From Sphingomonas donggukensis (GTDB taxonomy: Bacteria > Pseudomonadota > Alphaproteobacteria > Sphingomonadales > Sphingomonadaceae): a DNA stretch of 64,000 bases. How positions within the stretch are numbered: the first letter of the stretch is position 1; the number at the start of each line of letters is the position of its first letter. The stretch spans positions 372,001 through 436,000 of the forward strand of contig NZ_CP098401.1 of assembly GCF_023674425.1 (NCBI RefSeq). Reading direction: 5' to 3'. The notes below the pieces were generated by a model. The model ran no database searches, was not told where the DNA came from, and was given only the letters and a program-made list of their open reading frames with translations. The position numbers were made by a program, and so were the translations under genes. Positions 28,002-38,007 of the stretch are shown here, piece after piece.

Positions 28002-29924
28002 GTGATCGACCCGACCTCCCCCAATCGCTTCAACGAGGAACAGGCCACCTATACCGTCCGCGGGAGCGATGCGCCCGACCTGGAGGCGGGGGTGGCGGCG
28101 ATCCGCAACGTCGTCCAGACGCTCCCCGTGCGCCCCGGCGTGTACCGGATGCAGGATGCCAAGGGCGAGGTGCTGTACGTCGGCAAGGCGCGCGCGCTGA
28201 AGAACCGCGTCGCCAATTACCTGCATGTCACGCGCCTGACCAAGCGGCTCCAGCGGATGGTCGCGCAGACGCGGTCGATGACGATCGTGACGACGAACAA
28301 CGAGGCCGAGGCGCTGCTGCTCGAGGCGCAGCTCATCAAGCGGTATCGCCCGCCGTACAACGTGCTGCTGCGCGACGATAAGAGCTTTCCGTTCATCCTG
28401 CTGCGTGCCGATCACGACTTTCCGCGCATCCAGAAGCATCGCGGGGCGCGGCGGGCGAAGGGAAATTATTACGGCCCGTTTGCGTCGGCGGGATCGGTCA
28501 ACAACACGCTGAACGCGCTGCAGAAGCTGTTCCTGCTCCGGTCGTGTACCGATGGTTTCTTCAAGACCCGCGACCGGCCGTGCCTGCTCTACCAGATCAA
28601 GCGATGCTCGGCGCCGTGCGTGGGTCGGATCGACACTGCGGGCTATGCCGAACTGGTCGACGACGCCAAGAAATTCCTGGCCGGCAAGGCGACCGACGTC
28701 CAGGCGAAGCTCGGCGCGCAGATGACCGCGGCGGCGGAGAACATGGATTTCGAGCTGGCCGCGGTAATCCGCGACCGGCTGCGCGCGCTGACCTTCATCC
28801 AGGGCACGCAGTTCATCAATGCCGAGGGGGTCGGCGACGCCGACATCTTCGCGCTGGCCGCACACGAAGGCGTGATGGGCATCCAGGCGTTCTTCATCCG
28901 CGGCGGGCAGAATTGGGGGCACCGCGGCTTCTTCCCCGCGCACACCGGCGACGTGGCGGAGACCGAGGTGCTGACCCAGTTCCTCGCGCAATTCTATGAG
29001 GAGGTGCCGCCCGGTCGCACGATCCTGGTCGACCGCGAGCTGCCCGAAAGCGAGCTGCTCGCCGAGGCGCTGGGCGAGGCTGCGGGGTACAAGGTCGCGA
29101 TCTCGGTGCCGCAGCGGGGTACGCGCAAGCGGCTGCTCGAACAGGCGCAGCGTAACGCGAAGGAGGCGCTGGAGCGGCGCCTCGCCGAGAGTACGACCCA
29201 GGCGCGGCTGAACCGCGAGGTCGCCGATTTCTTCGAGCTGGCCGAGCCGCCCCAGCGCATCGAGGTATACGACAACAGCCATATCCAGGGCACGGCGGCG
29301 CTGGGCGCGATGGTCGTCGCCGGGCCCGAGGGGTTCCGCAAGGGCCAGTACCGCAAGTTCAACATCAAGCGGCCGGAGACGATCGCGGGCGACGACTTCG
29401 GGATGATGCGCGAGGTGTTCAGCCGCCGCTTCGCCCGCGCGCTGGAGGAGGATCCCGACCGCGATTCGGGCGAGTGGCCCGACCTGGTGCTGATCGACGG
29501 CGGTCGCGGGCAGCTGAACGCGGCGAAGGCGGTGCTCGAGAATCTGGGCATCGAGGACGTGTGCCTGGTCGGCGTCGCCAAGGGGCCGCACCACGGGCGC
29601 GAGGGGCGTGAGGTGTTCCACCTGATGGACGGGCGCGAACTGACGCTGCCGGTGAATTCACCGCTGCTGTTCTACCTCCAGCGGCTGCGCGACGAGGTGC
29701 ACCGTTTCGCGATCGGCGCGCACCGGGCGAAACGCGCCAAGGCGATCGGCGCTAGCCCGCTCGACGACGTGCCCGGCATCGGCCCGGCGCGGAAGAAGGC
29801 ACTGTTGATGCATTTCGGCACGGGCCGTGCGGTGCGCAACGCCAGCCTTGCCGACCTGCAACAGGCGCCGGGCGTGTCGGCGGCGGTTGCGCAACAGGTG
29901 TATGATTTCTATCATGCGCGGTAG
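28002..29924 (+). CDS. uvrC: Excinuclease ABC subunit C
   Basis: UvrC makes both incisions in nucleotide excision repair. The GIY-YIG domain is near residues 42-120 (LPVRPGVYRM, LYVGKA), the UvrB-binding UVR region is around 235-270, the RNase H-like nuclease domain contains EVYDNSHIQGT and DLVLIDGGRGQL, and a C-terminal HhH pair has DVPGIGPARKKALL. The length of 640 is normal. The start is GTG at 28002. Confidence 0.96.
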   Translation: MIDPTSPNRFNEEQATYTVRGSDAPDLEAGVAAIRNVVQTLPVRPGVYRMQDAKGEVLYVGKARALKNRVANYLHVTRLTKRLQRMVAQTRSMTIVTTNNEAEALLLEAQLIKRYRPPYNVLLRDDKSFPFILLRADHDFPRIQKHRGARRAKGNYYGPFASAGSVNNTLNALQKLFLLRSCTDGFFKTRDRPCLLYQIKRCSAPCVGRIDTAGYAELVDDAKKFLAGKATDVQAKLGAQMTAAAENMDFELAAVIRDRLRALTFIQGTQFINAEGVGDADIFALAAHEGVMGIQAFFIRGGQNWGHRGFFPAHTGDVAETEVLTQFLAQFYEEVPPGRTILVDRELPESELLAEALGEAAGYKVAISVPQRGTRKRLLEQAQRNAKEALERRLAESTTQARLNREVADFFELAEPPQRIEVYDNSHIQGTAALGAMVVAGPEGFRKGQYRKFNIKRPETIAGDDFGMMREVFSRRFARALEEDPDRDSGEWPDLVLIDGGRGQLNAAKAVLENLGIEDVCLVGVAKGPHHGREGREVFHLMDGRELTLPVNSPLLFYLQRLRDEVHRFAIGAHRAKRAKAIGASPLDDVPGIGPARKKALLMHFGTGRAVRNASLADLQQAPGVSAAVAQQVYDFYHAR

Positions 29925-29930
29925 CGCGCA

Positions 29931-29953
29931 CATGATTTGCGCAGCAAATCATG
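29931..29953. terminator. Perfect stem-loop after uvrC
   Basis: A 10-bp perfect stem (CATGATTTGC/GCAAATCATG) with a 3-base loop begins six bases after the uvrC stop. A second palindrome (GACGCGGG...CCCGCGTC) follows within 80 bases. No T-run is present. It probably separates uvrC transcription from the deacetylase gene. The rest of the 170-base gap is otherwise featureless. Confidence 0.55.
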
Positions 29954-30094
29954 AGACGCGCACCGCCGGCTGGCGGCGCACAGCGCCAACCGACGACGCG
30001 GGATTTACTCCCGCGTCCGCCCGCCCGTAATCGATCGCGCCTGCCCGCTCCGAAGTTTCCACTTCCTTCACCCACCCGCGCTACGCCCGCACGC

Positions 30095-31048
30095 ATGGCG
30101 ACGCGCGTGTTCCTGACGGTCGATACCGAGCTGCTGTGGCGGCACCATGCGGCGGGATTGCCGTCCGCGGAGATCGTCGCGCGGTCGCTGGAACCGGCGG
30201 GGGTCGGGATCGCGTACCAGCTCGCGACGCTGGCGGAGCATAGGCTTAAGGCGACGTTCTTCGTCGATCCGATGCCGGCGCTGGTCCACGGGATCGAGCA
30301 TGTCCGCGCCGTCGTCGCGGCGATCCTGGCGGCGGGGCAGGAAGTGCAGCTGCACCTGCATCCCAACTGGATCGATGCGAAAGCCGTCGATCGCACCGCG
30401 CACGGTCGGTTCGAGTTGATCGACTTTTCTGCGGCAGAGCAACGCGGGCTGATCGCGCAGGCGCGCGACCTGCTGATCGAAGCGGGTGCACCGGCGCCGG
30501 TCGCGTTCCGGTCGGGCAGCTATTCCGCCAACGACGCTACGCTGGACGCACTCGCGGCGCTCGGCTTCGCCTATGACAGCAGCCATAACGGCTCCGAACA
30601 TCCCTGGCCGAGCGCGATCGCGTTGCCGGTGCGGCAGATCGCGCCGGTCGCGCACCGCGGGGTGACCGAGGTGCCGGTGACGGTGATCGAGGATCGCGCC
30701 GGGCGGCTGCGCCATTTCCAGCTGTGCGCGCTGTCGGTGGGCGAGATGCGCGCCGCGCTCGACCACGCCGCAATCCGCGATCATGCCGCGGTTACGATCG
30801 TCAGCCACGGCTTCGAACTCGCCAACCGCGCCGGCACGCAGCGCAATACCGTCCATGTTCGCCGGTTCGAGGCGCTGTGCGCGATGCTGGCGGCGCGGCG
30901 CGATACGCTGGTGACCACGCATTTCGCCGAGCGCGCCGCGCTGCCGCTCGATCGCGCCGATACGCCGCTTGGCCCGAGCCTTTGGCGTACGCGGCGGCGG
31001 CAGGTCGAGCAATTGTGGTCGAACTTGGTCGCCGAGCGCGCGGCATGA
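30095..31048 (+). CDS. Polysaccharide deacetylase family protein
   Basis: A 317-residue NodB-like protein. The usual motifs are recognisable in variant form: LTVDTE for the catalytic acid strand, QLHLHPNW for the histidine motif and FRSGSYSAN for the arginine-containing motif. TIVSHGFEL probably supplies the last histidine. No signal peptide is seen, so it should act in the cytoplasm. The ATG at 30095 has no clear ribosome site. The next gene overlaps by four bases, so the two likely act together on a glycan or sugar intermediate. Confidence 0.8.
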   Translation: MATRVFLTVDTELLWRHHAAGLPSAEIVARSLEPAGVGIAYQLATLAEHRLKATFFVDPMPALVHGIEHVRAVVAAILAAGQEVQLHLHPNWIDAKAVDRTAHGRFELIDFSAAEQRGLIAQARDLLIEAGAPAPVAFRSGSYSANDATLDALAALGFAYDSSHNGSEHPWPSAIALPVRQIAPVAHRGVTEVPVTVIEDRAGRLRHFQLCALSVGEMRAALDHAAIRDHAAVTIVSHGFELANRAGTQRNTVHVRRFEALCAMLAARRDTLVTTHFAERAALPLDRADTPLGPSLWRTRRRQVEQLWSNLVAERAA

Positions 31049-31944
31049 CCATCGCCGCACCCCTGCCGCTGAAATTCCAGATCGGCGCGCGAACCCTGTT
31101 CACGCTGAAACGCCGGTTGGTGCGCGTGGCGCTGTCGCTCGACGACGCGCGGGCCGAGCGGGCGCCGGTGGTGCCCGCGCTCGATGCAGGAGCGGACGGC
31201 TATCTGGTGACGTCGCTGCCCGAGGATCGGCTGGGTGAGGTCGCGGCGGCGCGCGGCATGATCGCGCACGTCCGGCAACGCTACACGCGCTATTTCGCCG
31301 ACCTGGCGCCGGGCTACGACGCGTGGTGGGCCGGGCTGTCGGGCAACACCCGGTCCACGCTGAAGCGCAAGACGAAGAAGGCCGGGGCGGTCGAGGTGCG
31401 GCGGTATCGCACGCCTGCCGAAATCGAGGAATTTCATGCCCTGGCGCGCGTGGTGGCGGCGACGACCTATCAGGAGAAGCTGCTCGGCGCTGGCTTGCCC
31501 GACACGCCGGTATTCCGCCACGAGATGGTCGCGCTGGCGGCGGCGGGGCAGGTCCGGGCCTGGTTGCTTTTCGTTGAGGGGCGGGCGGTTGCCTATCTCT
31601 ATTGCCCGATCGTCGATAGCGTGGTGATCTACGCCTATGTCGGGCATGATCCGGCGGTTGGGGTGCTGTCGCCCGGCACGCTGCTGCAATGGGAGGCGAT
31701 GCGCGATCTGTTCGCGGAAGGCGATTTGCGCGCGTTCGACTTTACGGAAGGCGAGGGCCAGCACAAACGCGCGCTGGCGAGCGGCGGGGTGGCCTGCGTC
31801 GACTTGTTGCTGTTGCGGCCCACGGTGGCGAACCGCGCGGCGATCGCGGCGCTGGCGGGCTTCGATGGCGCGGTGGCGCGGGCGAAGCGGCTCGTCGCGC
31901 GCGGCGGGCTGCGGGATATGGTGCGCAAGCTGCGGCGTGGCTGA
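31045..31944 (+). CDS. GNAT-like acyltransferase (BioF2/CelD-type)
   Basis: A 299-residue protein with the pattern of the acetyltransferase fold used by FemAB/CelD-like proteins: a basic patch LSGNTRSTLKRKTKKAGAV, a central strand region QVRAWLLFVEGRAVAYLYC and a late YVGHDPAVGVLSPGTLLQWEAM. It starts in the stop of the deacetylase gene (ATGA). Proteins of this kind often modify cell-surface glycans; the acyl donor and target here are unknown. Confidence 0.75.
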   Translation: MTIAAPLPLKFQIGARTLFTLKRRLVRVALSLDDARAERAPVVPALDAGADGYLVTSLPEDRLGEVAAARGMIAHVRQRYTRYFADLAPGYDAWWAGLSGNTRSTLKRKTKKAGAVEVRRYRTPAEIEEFHALARVVAATTYQEKLLGAGLPDTPVFRHEMVALAAAGQVRAWLLFVEGRAVAYLYCPIVDSVVIYAYVGHDPAVGVLSPGTLLQWEAMRDLFAEGDLRAFDFTEGEGQHKRALASGGVACVDLLLLRPTVANRAAIAALAGFDGAVARAKRLVARGGLRDMVRKLRRG

Positions 31945-32053
31945 TCGTCTCCGGCGTGTTTGTCGAGAACGCCTACCCTCATCCAACCTTCGCTAAGCCG
32001 CACGCTGGCAAGCGGCGGTATCCTTCTCCCTTTGGAGACGGCAGAAGGGGGCC

Positions 32054-32785
32054 ATGCACCTTCGTACGCCCGCCATTGTCCTGAGCATTCGCGCGCACGG
32101 CGAGCATGGCGCGGTGGTGCGGGCGCTGACGCCGGAGCACGGGCTGCAGGCGGGCTATGTACGCGGCGGTCATGGACGGCGGCTGCGCCCGGTGCTGCAG
32201 CCTGGCAACCGCGTGCTGGGCGAGTGGCGGGCACGAACTGAGGACGCCTTGCCGGGGCTGACGGTCGAGCTGCTCGATAGTCGCGCGCCGCTGTATGCCG
32301 AGCCGTTGGCCGCCGCCGCGCTTGACTGGACGACGGCGCTGACGGCCGCGGTGCTGCCTGAGGGACAGTCCTACCCCCGCCTCCATGCCGCGCTCGACGC
32401 AGTGATCGATGCGATCGAGGCGGCGCCCGGCGCGCGCGGTTGGGCGGTGGCGCTGGTGCGCTACGAGCTGCTGCTGCTCGCCGAACTCGGCTTCGGGCTC
32501 GACCTTACGACGTGCGTGGCGACGGGCGCGAGCGACGACCTCGCCTTCGTCAGCCCGAAAAGCAGCGGCGCGGTGAGCCGAGCGGCGGCGACGGGGTATG
32601 AAGCGAGGCTCATGCGCCTGCCGCCGTTCCTGACCGCGGGCGGGACCGGGGCGTGGGACGATATCCTCGCCGGCCTGGCGATCACCGGCCATTTCCTGGA
32701 GCGCGACCTGCTCCACGGCCGCGCCGCCGATGCGCTGGCGGCACGCGAGCGGCTGGTCGACCGGATCAAGCGGGCGGTTGCGTAA
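32054..32785 (+). CDS. recO: DNA repair protein RecO
   Basis: RecO loads RecA together with RecR and anneals single strands. The 243-residue protein has the N-terminal OB-fold segment ([27 protein letters not shown]) and a helical C-terminal half with [18 protein letters not shown]. Length and pattern are normal. The ATG at 32054 has AGAAGGGGGCC upstream. The 109-base gap before it holds an imperfect CCTTCTCCC/GAAGGGG palindrome. Confidence 0.92.
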   Translation: MHLRTPAIVLSIRAHGEHGAVVRALTPEHGLQAGYVRGGHGRRLRPVLQPGNRVLGEWRARTEDALPGLTVELLDSRAPLYAEPLAAAALDWTTALTAAVLPEGQSYPRLHAALDAVIDAIEAAPGARGWAVALVRYELLLLAELGFGLDLTTCVATGASDDLAFVSPKSSGAVSRAAATGYEARLMRLPPFLTAGGTGAWDDILAGLAITGHFLERDLLHGRAADALAARERLVDRIKRAVA

Positions 32786-32830
32786 ATCCCGGCCTCCCGC
32801 CAAGGAAGCGGGGCGCAACGGGGATCACGC

Positions 32831-33886
32831 ATGCCACTCATCGCCCTCCTGCCCGGAGACGGGATCGGACCCGAAGTCGTCGCGGAGGCGCGCCGCGTGC
32901 TCGATGCGCTCGACCTCGGCCTGACGTTCGAGGAAGCGCCGGTCGGCGGCGCGGCCTATGAAACGCTCGGTCATCCGTTGCCGATCTCGACGCTCGATCT
33001 GGCCGAGCAGGCCGACGCCATCCTGTTCGGCGCGGTGGGCGATGCGCGCTTCGACGGCGTCGAGCGGTCGCTGCGCCCCGAACAGGCGGTGCTGGGGCTG
33101 CGCAAGGAGCTGAACCTGTTCGCCAATTTGCGTCCGGCGAAGCTGTTCCCGGGGCTGGAGGATGCGTCCGCGCTCCGCCCCGAAGTCGCCGGCGCAATCG
33201 ATCTGGTGATCGTCCGCGAGCTGACCGGCGACGTCTATTTCGGCGAGAAGGGTCGCCGCGAGACGATCGAGGGCCTGCGCGAGGGTTACGACCTGATGGC
33301 CTATGACGAGATCGAGGTGCGGCGCATCGCTCGCGTCGGCTTCGAAACCGCGCGCGGGCGGACGGGCAAGCTGTGTTCGGTCGACAAGGCCAATGTGCTC
33401 GAGACGTCGCAGCTGTGGCGCGACGTGGTGATCGAGACTGCCGCCGACTATCCCGACGTGGCGCTGACCCACATGTACGTCGACAACGCCGCGATGCAGC
33501 TGGTGCGCAATCCGGGCCAGTTCGACACGATCGTCACGGGCAACCTGTTCGGCGACATATTGTCCGACCAGGCGAGCATGTGCGCAGGGTCGATCGGGAT
33601 GCTGCCGTCGGCGTCGCTCGGCGAGGCGATCGGTGGGCGGGTCAAGGGGCTGTACGAACCGATCCACGGCTCCGCCCCCGACATCGCCGGCCAGGGGAAG
33701 GCGAACCCGTGCGCGACGATCCTGTCGGCGGCGATGATGCTGCGCCATTCGCTCGACCGCGCCGACATGGCCGATCGGATCGAGGCGGCGGTGACCGCGG
33801 CGCTGGTCGGCGGCGCGCGGACCGCGGACCTCGGCGGCGCGCTGTCGACCAGTCAGATGGGCGACGCGGTGCTCGCGCGCCTGTGA
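32831..33886 (+). CDS. leuB: 3-isopropylmalate dehydrogenase
   Basis: Oxidative decarboxylation of 3-isopropylmalate in leucine synthesis, NAD-linked. The 351-residue protein shows [11 protein letters not shown] at the start, [11 protein letters not shown] in the substrate loop, [14 protein letters not shown] and the metal region [16 protein letters not shown]. All these match LeuB rather than isocitrate dehydrogenase. It overlaps the next gene by four bases (GTGA). Confidence 0.96.
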   Translation: MPLIALLPGDGIGPEVVAEARRVLDALDLGLTFEEAPVGGAAYETLGHPLPISTLDLAEQADAILFGAVGDARFDGVERSLRPEQAVLGLRKELNLFANLRPAKLFPGLEDASALRPEVAGAIDLVIVRELTGDVYFGEKGRRETIEGLREGYDLMAYDEIEVRRIARVGFETARGRTGKLCSVDKANVLETSQLWRDVVIETAADYPDVALTHMYVDNAAMQLVRNPGQFDTIVTGNLFGDILSDQASMCAGSIGMLPSASLGEAIGGRVKGLYEPIHGSAPDIAGQGKANPCATILSAAMMLRHSLDRADMADRIEAAVTAALVGGARTADLGGALSTSQMGDAVLARL

Positions 33887-34986
33887 GCCGCCCGCTCGAA
33901 ATTGCCGTCGTCGTGCCGGTGTTCAACGAGCGCGCGAACGTCGCCGCATTGGTCGCCAAGCTCGACGCCGCGCTCGCCGGGCGCTCCTGGGAAGCGATTT
34001 TCGTCGACGACGATTCGCCCGACGGCACCGCCGACGCCGCCCGCGACCTGGCCCGCATCGACCCGCGCGTCCGGGTGATCCAGCGCATCGGGCGGCGCGG
34101 CCTGTCGACTGCCTGTATCGAAGGGATGTGCGCCAGCGCCGCGCCCGTCGTCGCGGTGATCGACGGCGATCTTCAGCATGATGAGCGGTTGTTGCCGCAG
34201 ATGCTCGACGTGCTTTCCGCCGAGCCGGATGTCGACGTCGTCATCGGCTCGCGCTTCATGACGGGCGGCGGCACCGGCGACTGGGACCGCGACCGCGTCG
34301 CCAAGTCGGCCCTCGCCACCCGCCTGTCGCGGCGCGTCCTGAAGGCGGACCTGTCCGATCCGATGTCGGGCTTCTTCGCGATCCGGGCCGATGTGTTGCG
34401 GGGGCTGGTGCCGGTGCTGTCGGGGATCGGGTTCAAGATCCTGCTCGACATCATGACGGCCAGCCCGCGCCCTCTGAAATTCCGCGAACTGCCCTATACC
34501 TTCCGCGTGCGCGAGGCGGGCGAGAGCAAGCTCGATCACGTCGTCGCGATGGAATATCTGATCGCGCTGTATGACCGCATGTTCGGCAAGGTCGTGCCGG
34601 TGCGCTTCGCGATGTTCTCGGCGATCGGCGCGGCGGGGGCGGCGGTGCATCTGGCGGTGCTGTGGCCGCTGTTCCGCGGGCTCGGCATGCGCTTCCTGAC
34701 CGCGACCATCGTCGCGACCGCGGTGGCGATGACGTTCAATTTCTTCCTCAACAATGCGCTGACCTACCGCGACCGCCGGCTGAAGGGGGCACGCCAGCTG
34801 TTCGACGGCTGGATCGGCTTCTGCCTGGTCTGCGCGATCGGAGCGGTCGCCAATGTCGGCGTCGCGGCGTTCCTGCACGACGTGCAGCAGGGCGGCTGGG
34901 CGGTGTCGGCGCTGGCCGGGATCGTCGTTGCCGCGGTGTGGAACTTCGCGCTCAGCTCGCGCTTCGTGTGGGGGCGCTATCGTTAA
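33883..34986 (+). CDS. Glycosyltransferase family 2 fused to GtrA membrane domain
   Basis: The first about 225 residues form a DPM1-like GT-A domain ([43 protein letters not shown]). The last about 130 residues hold four hydrophobic segments of the GtrA type ([28 protein letters not shown]). Such fusions make polyprenyl-phosphate sugars and may flip them. The GTG start lies in the leuB stop. It converges with, and overlaps by four bases, a PMT-like transferase that could use its product. Confidence 0.9.
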   Translation: MSRPLEIAVVVPVFNERANVAALVAKLDAALAGRSWEAIFVDDDSPDGTADAARDLARIDPRVRVIQRIGRRGLSTACIEGMCASAAPVVAVIDGDLQHDERLLPQMLDVLSAEPDVDVVIGSRFMTGGGTGDWDRDRVAKSALATRLSRRVLKADLSDPMSGFFAIRADVLRGLVPVLSGIGFKILLDIMTASPRPLKFRELPYTFRVREAGESKLDHVVAMEYLIALYDRMFGKVVPVRFAMFSAIGAAGAAVHLAVLWPLFRGLGMRFLTATIVATAVAMTFNFFLNNALTYRDRRLKGARQLFDGWIGFCLVCAIGAVANVGVAAFLHDVQQGGWAVSALAGIVVAAVWNFALSSRFVWGRYR

Positions 34987-36221
34987 CGCCAGCTGTCGAA
35001 CCACATCCAGTGGTTGAACGCCTGGTCGCTGGGCAGCGCCGCCGCCGACAGGATCGGGTAAAAATAGGCGAACAGGCCGAGCGCAATGCAGCCGAACCAG
35101 AACATCGCGCTGTCTCGTTCCCCGTGGGCGCGCAGGTGGAACGCGGCGGGCAACGCGACGCACAGCCAGATGCCGCTGAGATAGTAATAATAATAGAAGC
35201 CCAGGCTCTTCGGGATCACCGCCCAGATCGCGAGACTCGCGATCCACAGCAGCGCGATCGCGCCGGCGCGCGCGTCGCGGGTCGTCCACCAGCGCCACGC
35301 CAGCCAGCCGACCGCGATCAGCCCGCCCCACATGATCGCCGGGTTGCCGACATAGAGGATGCCGCGCACCGCGCCGTCGACCGGCTCGTACAGATACCAG
35401 ATCGGGCGGAGTTCGAGCGGCCAGGTCATCCAGCCGGACTGATAGGGGTGGGGGCTGAGCACCTGCGTCTGGCGCGCGTACATCTCGAACTGGAAGGGGA
35501 TCAGCCCCCCGGGCGTCATCGCGTCCTGCGCGTAGAAGAAGGCGGGCAGGAACGTGACGGCATAGGCGGCGACGCTGATCACGCCGAGCAGGATGACGCC
35601 CTTCGCCGCCGCCAATCCCGGCCACAGATCGTGGCGCCGCGCACGGATCGCGACGAAGGCGAGGGAGGCGAAGGCTATGTAAGGCGCCGCAGTCCACTTC
35701 ACCGCCGTCGCCAGGCCGAGCAGCACCGCGCCGAGCACCCAGCGCCGCGTGACGCGATCCGGCGGGCTGCGCATCGCCCACAGCAGCGCCGCCACCCCGC
35801 CTACCACGAACGCCGCCAGGAACGGCTCCAGCATGGCGATGCGCGCATGGATGTAGAGCGTGTTGCCCAGCACCGCGAACGCCGCGCCGTAGCTCGCGGT
35901 CCGCACCGACCCGAAAAGCAGCATCAGGATCGCGAAGATGCCGGTGACGGTCGCCGTGCCCGCCAGCGTCGATGCCGCGCGCCAGCCGATCGGATTGTCG
36001 CCGAACACCGCCATGCCGGCGGCGATCAGCTCCTTGCCCAACAGCGGATGCTCGATGTTCGCCGGTCGCTCCAGCGTCAGCAGCGTCCGCGCGGCGGGGA
36101 CGTAATGAACCTCGTCGAACACCGGCTTCGACGGGCGGGCGAGGTTGATCGAGAACAGCAACTGCGCGGCGAGCGCGATCAGCAGCGCGGCGAAGGCGGG
36201 GTGGCTCAGGCGGGCGGGCAT
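34983..36221 (-). CDS. Protein-mannosyltransferase-like membrane glycosyltransferase
   Basis: A 412-residue polytopic membrane protein of the PMT/GT39 type, which transfers a sugar from a polyprenyl-phosphate donor on the periplasmic side. The motif PVFDEVHYVPAARTLL carries the catalytic acidic residue after the first helix, and NIEHPLLGKELIAAG matches the PMT loop. About ten hydrophobic segments follow. The ATG at 36221 is preferred; a GTG at 36246-36248 would add nine residues but sits too close to its GGAG. Confidence 0.85.
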   Translation of the reverse strand: MPARLSHPAFAALLIALAAQLLFSINLARPSKPVFDEVHYVPAARTLLTLERPANIEHPLLGKELIAAGMAVFGDNPIGWRAASTLAGTATVTGIFAILMLLFGSVRTASYGAAFAVLGNTLYIHARIAMLEPFLAAFVVGGVAALLWAMRSPPDRVTRRWVLGAVLLGLATAVKWTAAPYIAFASLAFVAIRARRHDLWPGLAAAKGVILLGVISVAAYAVTFLPAFFYAQDAMTPGGLIPFQFEMYARQTQVLSPHPYQSGWMTWPLELRPIWYLYEPVDGAVRGILYVGNPAIMWGGLIAVGWLAWRWWTTRDARAGAIALLWIASLAIWAVIPKSLGFYYYYYLSGIWLCVALPAAFHLRAHGERDSAMFWFGCIALGLFAYFYPILSAAALPSDQAFNHWMWFDSWR

Positions 36222-36268
36222 CGTCCGCACGGTTGCGTCAGCGCACACGCTCCGGCAAGGCGGAAAAC

Positions 36269-37477
36269 ATGAAGCGGCGCACCGGACAGGACCAGTCGAT
36301 CACCCGCCACTGGCGGCCCGCCACCCAGGCGGTGCGCGGCGGAACCGCGCGCAGCGAGTTCGGTGAGACGAGCGAGGCGCTGTTCCTGACATCTGGCTAT
36401 GCCTACGACTGTGCCGGCGACGCCGCGGCGCGCTTTGCCGGCGAGCAGGCCGGCATGACCTATTCGCGGCTCCAGAACCCGACGGTCGAGATGCTGGAGC
36501 AGCGCATCGCCCTGCTGGAGGGCGCCGAGGCGTGCCGTACGATGGCGACCGGCATGGCCGCGATGACCGCGGCGCTGCTGTGCCAGCTTGAAAGCGGCGA
36601 CCATATCGTCGCTGGCCGCGCGGCATTCGGGTCGTGCCGCTGGCTGACCGACACGCTGCTGCCGAAATTCGGGATCGAAACCACGATCGTCGACGCGCGC
36701 GACGCCGACCAGTTCGCCGACGCGACGAAAGCGAATACCAAGCTCTATTTCTTCGAGACGCCGGCCAATCCCACGATGGACGTGGTCGATCTGCGCGCGG
36801 TGTGCGGCATGGCGCGCGAACGCGGCGTGCGGACGCTCGTCGACAATGCCTTCGCGACGCCCGCTCTCCAGCGGCCGATGGAATATGGCGCAGACATCAC
36901 CGCCTATTCGGCGACGAAGATGATGGACGGGCAGGGTCGCGTGCTGGCGGGCGCGGTGTGCGGCACCGAGGATTTCATCACCAACACGTTGCTGCCGTTC
37001 ACGCGCAACACCGGGCCGACCTTGAGCGCGTTCAATGCCTGGGTGGTGCTGAAGGGACTCGAGACGCTCGACCTGCGCATCCGCCGTCAGAGCGAGAATG
37101 CGCTGAAGGTCGGCACGTTCCTGGAAGGCCGCGTGCCGCAGATCCTGCATCCCGGCCTCGCCAGCCACCCCCAGCACACGCTCGCCATGTCGCAGATGGA
37201 CATGGCCGGGTGCATCTTCGCGATCATCCTCGATGGCGGGCGGACGCAGGCGCACGGCCTGCTCGACGCGCTGCGGCTGATCGACATCTCGAACAACATC
37301 GGCGATTCGCGCTCGCTGATGACGCATCCATCGTCGACCACCCACGCCGGGCTGGCCGAGGAGAAGCGCGTGGAGATGGGCGTGACCGAGGGGATGCTGC
37401 GCCTGAACGTCGGGCTGGAAGATCCGCAGGACCTGATCGACGATCTCGACCAGGCGCTCCGCACGGTGGGGCTGTAG
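36269..37477 (+). CDS. metZ: O-succinylhomoserine sulfhydrylase
   Basis: A PLP enzyme that makes homocysteine directly from O-succinylhomoserine and sulfide. The 402-residue protein has the Cys/Met-metabolism fold: TGMAAMTAALLCQLESGDHI, FFETPANPTMDVVDL, the lysine motif AYSATKMMDGQGR and a C-terminal LMTHPSSTTHAGL. The ATG at 36269 follows AAGGCGGAAAAC. MetZ is preferred over MetB by overall pattern, and the pairing with apaG is common in sphingomonads as far as I recall. Confidence 0.92.
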   Translation: MKRRTGQDQSITRHWRPATQAVRGGTARSEFGETSEALFLTSGYAYDCAGDAAARFAGEQAGMTYSRLQNPTVEMLEQRIALLEGAEACRTMATGMAAMTAALLCQLESGDHIVAGRAAFGSCRWLTDTLLPKFGIETTIVDARDADQFADATKANTKLYFFETPANPTMDVVDLRAVCGMARERGVRTLVDNAFATPALQRPMEYGADITAYSATKMMDGQGRVLAGAVCGTEDFITNTLLPFTRNTGPTLSAFNAWVVLKGLETLDLRIRRQSENALKVGTFLEGRVPQILHPGLASHPQHTLAMSQMDMAGCIFAIILDGGRTQAHGLLDALRLIDISNNIGDSRSLMTHPSSTTHAGLAEEKRVEMGVTEGMLRLNVGLEDPQDLIDDLDQALRTVGL

Positions 37478-37478
37478 C

Positions 37479-37889
37479 GTGAGCGGCGTCATGGACCGGC
37501 TGTTCGGGCAGGTCGCCGACACCGACGGCATCGTCGTGCGGGTCGCGGTCAGCTACCTCGCCGACCAGTCTGAGCCGGCGCGGGGGCGCTGGTTCTGGTC
37601 GTACCACATCCGCATCGAGAACACGTCCGAACGCACCGTCCAGCTGCTGACCCGCCACTGGATCATCACCGACGGTCGCGGTGCCCGGCACACGGTGGAG
37701 GGAGAGGGCGTCGTCGGCGAACAGCCGGTGATCGCGCCGGGTGAAAGCTACGATTACGTCTCGGGCTGCCCGCTGACAACGCCGACCGGCGCGATGCGCG
37801 GCAGCTACCGCATGATCGCCGACGACGGCGCGTCGTTCGACGTCGCGATCCCGCACTTCGCGCTGATGGCGCCGGCGGTGGGGGCGTGA
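37479..37889 (+). CDS. apaG: ApaG protein
   Basis: A 136-residue immunoglobulin-like beta-sandwich protein of the ApaG family, with the characteristic WFWSYHIRIENTSERTVQLLTRHWIITDGRG and YVSGCPLTTPTGAMRGSY. Its function is not established; homologous domains occur in F-box proteins. The GTG start lies one base after the metZ stop, so the two are co-translated. Confidence 0.94.
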   Translation: MSGVMDRLFGQVADTDGIVVRVAVSYLADQSEPARGRWFWSYHIRIENTSERTVQLLTRHWIITDGRGARHTVEGEGVVGEQPVIAPGESYDYVSGCPLTTPTGAMRGSYRMIADDGASFDVAIPHFALMAPAVGA

Positions 37890-37906
37890 GTGGTTATCTC
37901 CAAAAA

Positions 37907-37975
37907 CCCGTTCGTGCTGAGCTTGTCGAAGCACGTGTTCCGGGCACGCCTTTCGACAAGCTCAAGGCGAACGGG
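37907..37975. repeat. Inverted repeat (family A, short form)
   Basis: Arms 37907-37930 and 37951-37975 carry CCCGTTCG and GAGCTTGTCGAA in mirror order, separated by a 20-base loop. Only three positions of the arm differ between the two sides. The element sits between apaG and a LysR-type gene and shares its core with the repeats at 13102 and 58124. Confidence 0.9.
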
Positions 37976-38007
37976 CGGGGCGCGCTTCATCGATACGAGT
38001 TGCGGTT

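Noticed and set aside
36222..36268. A SAM-responsive riboswitch before metZ
   Set aside because: The gap to the divergent gene is only 47 bases and shows no suitable structure.
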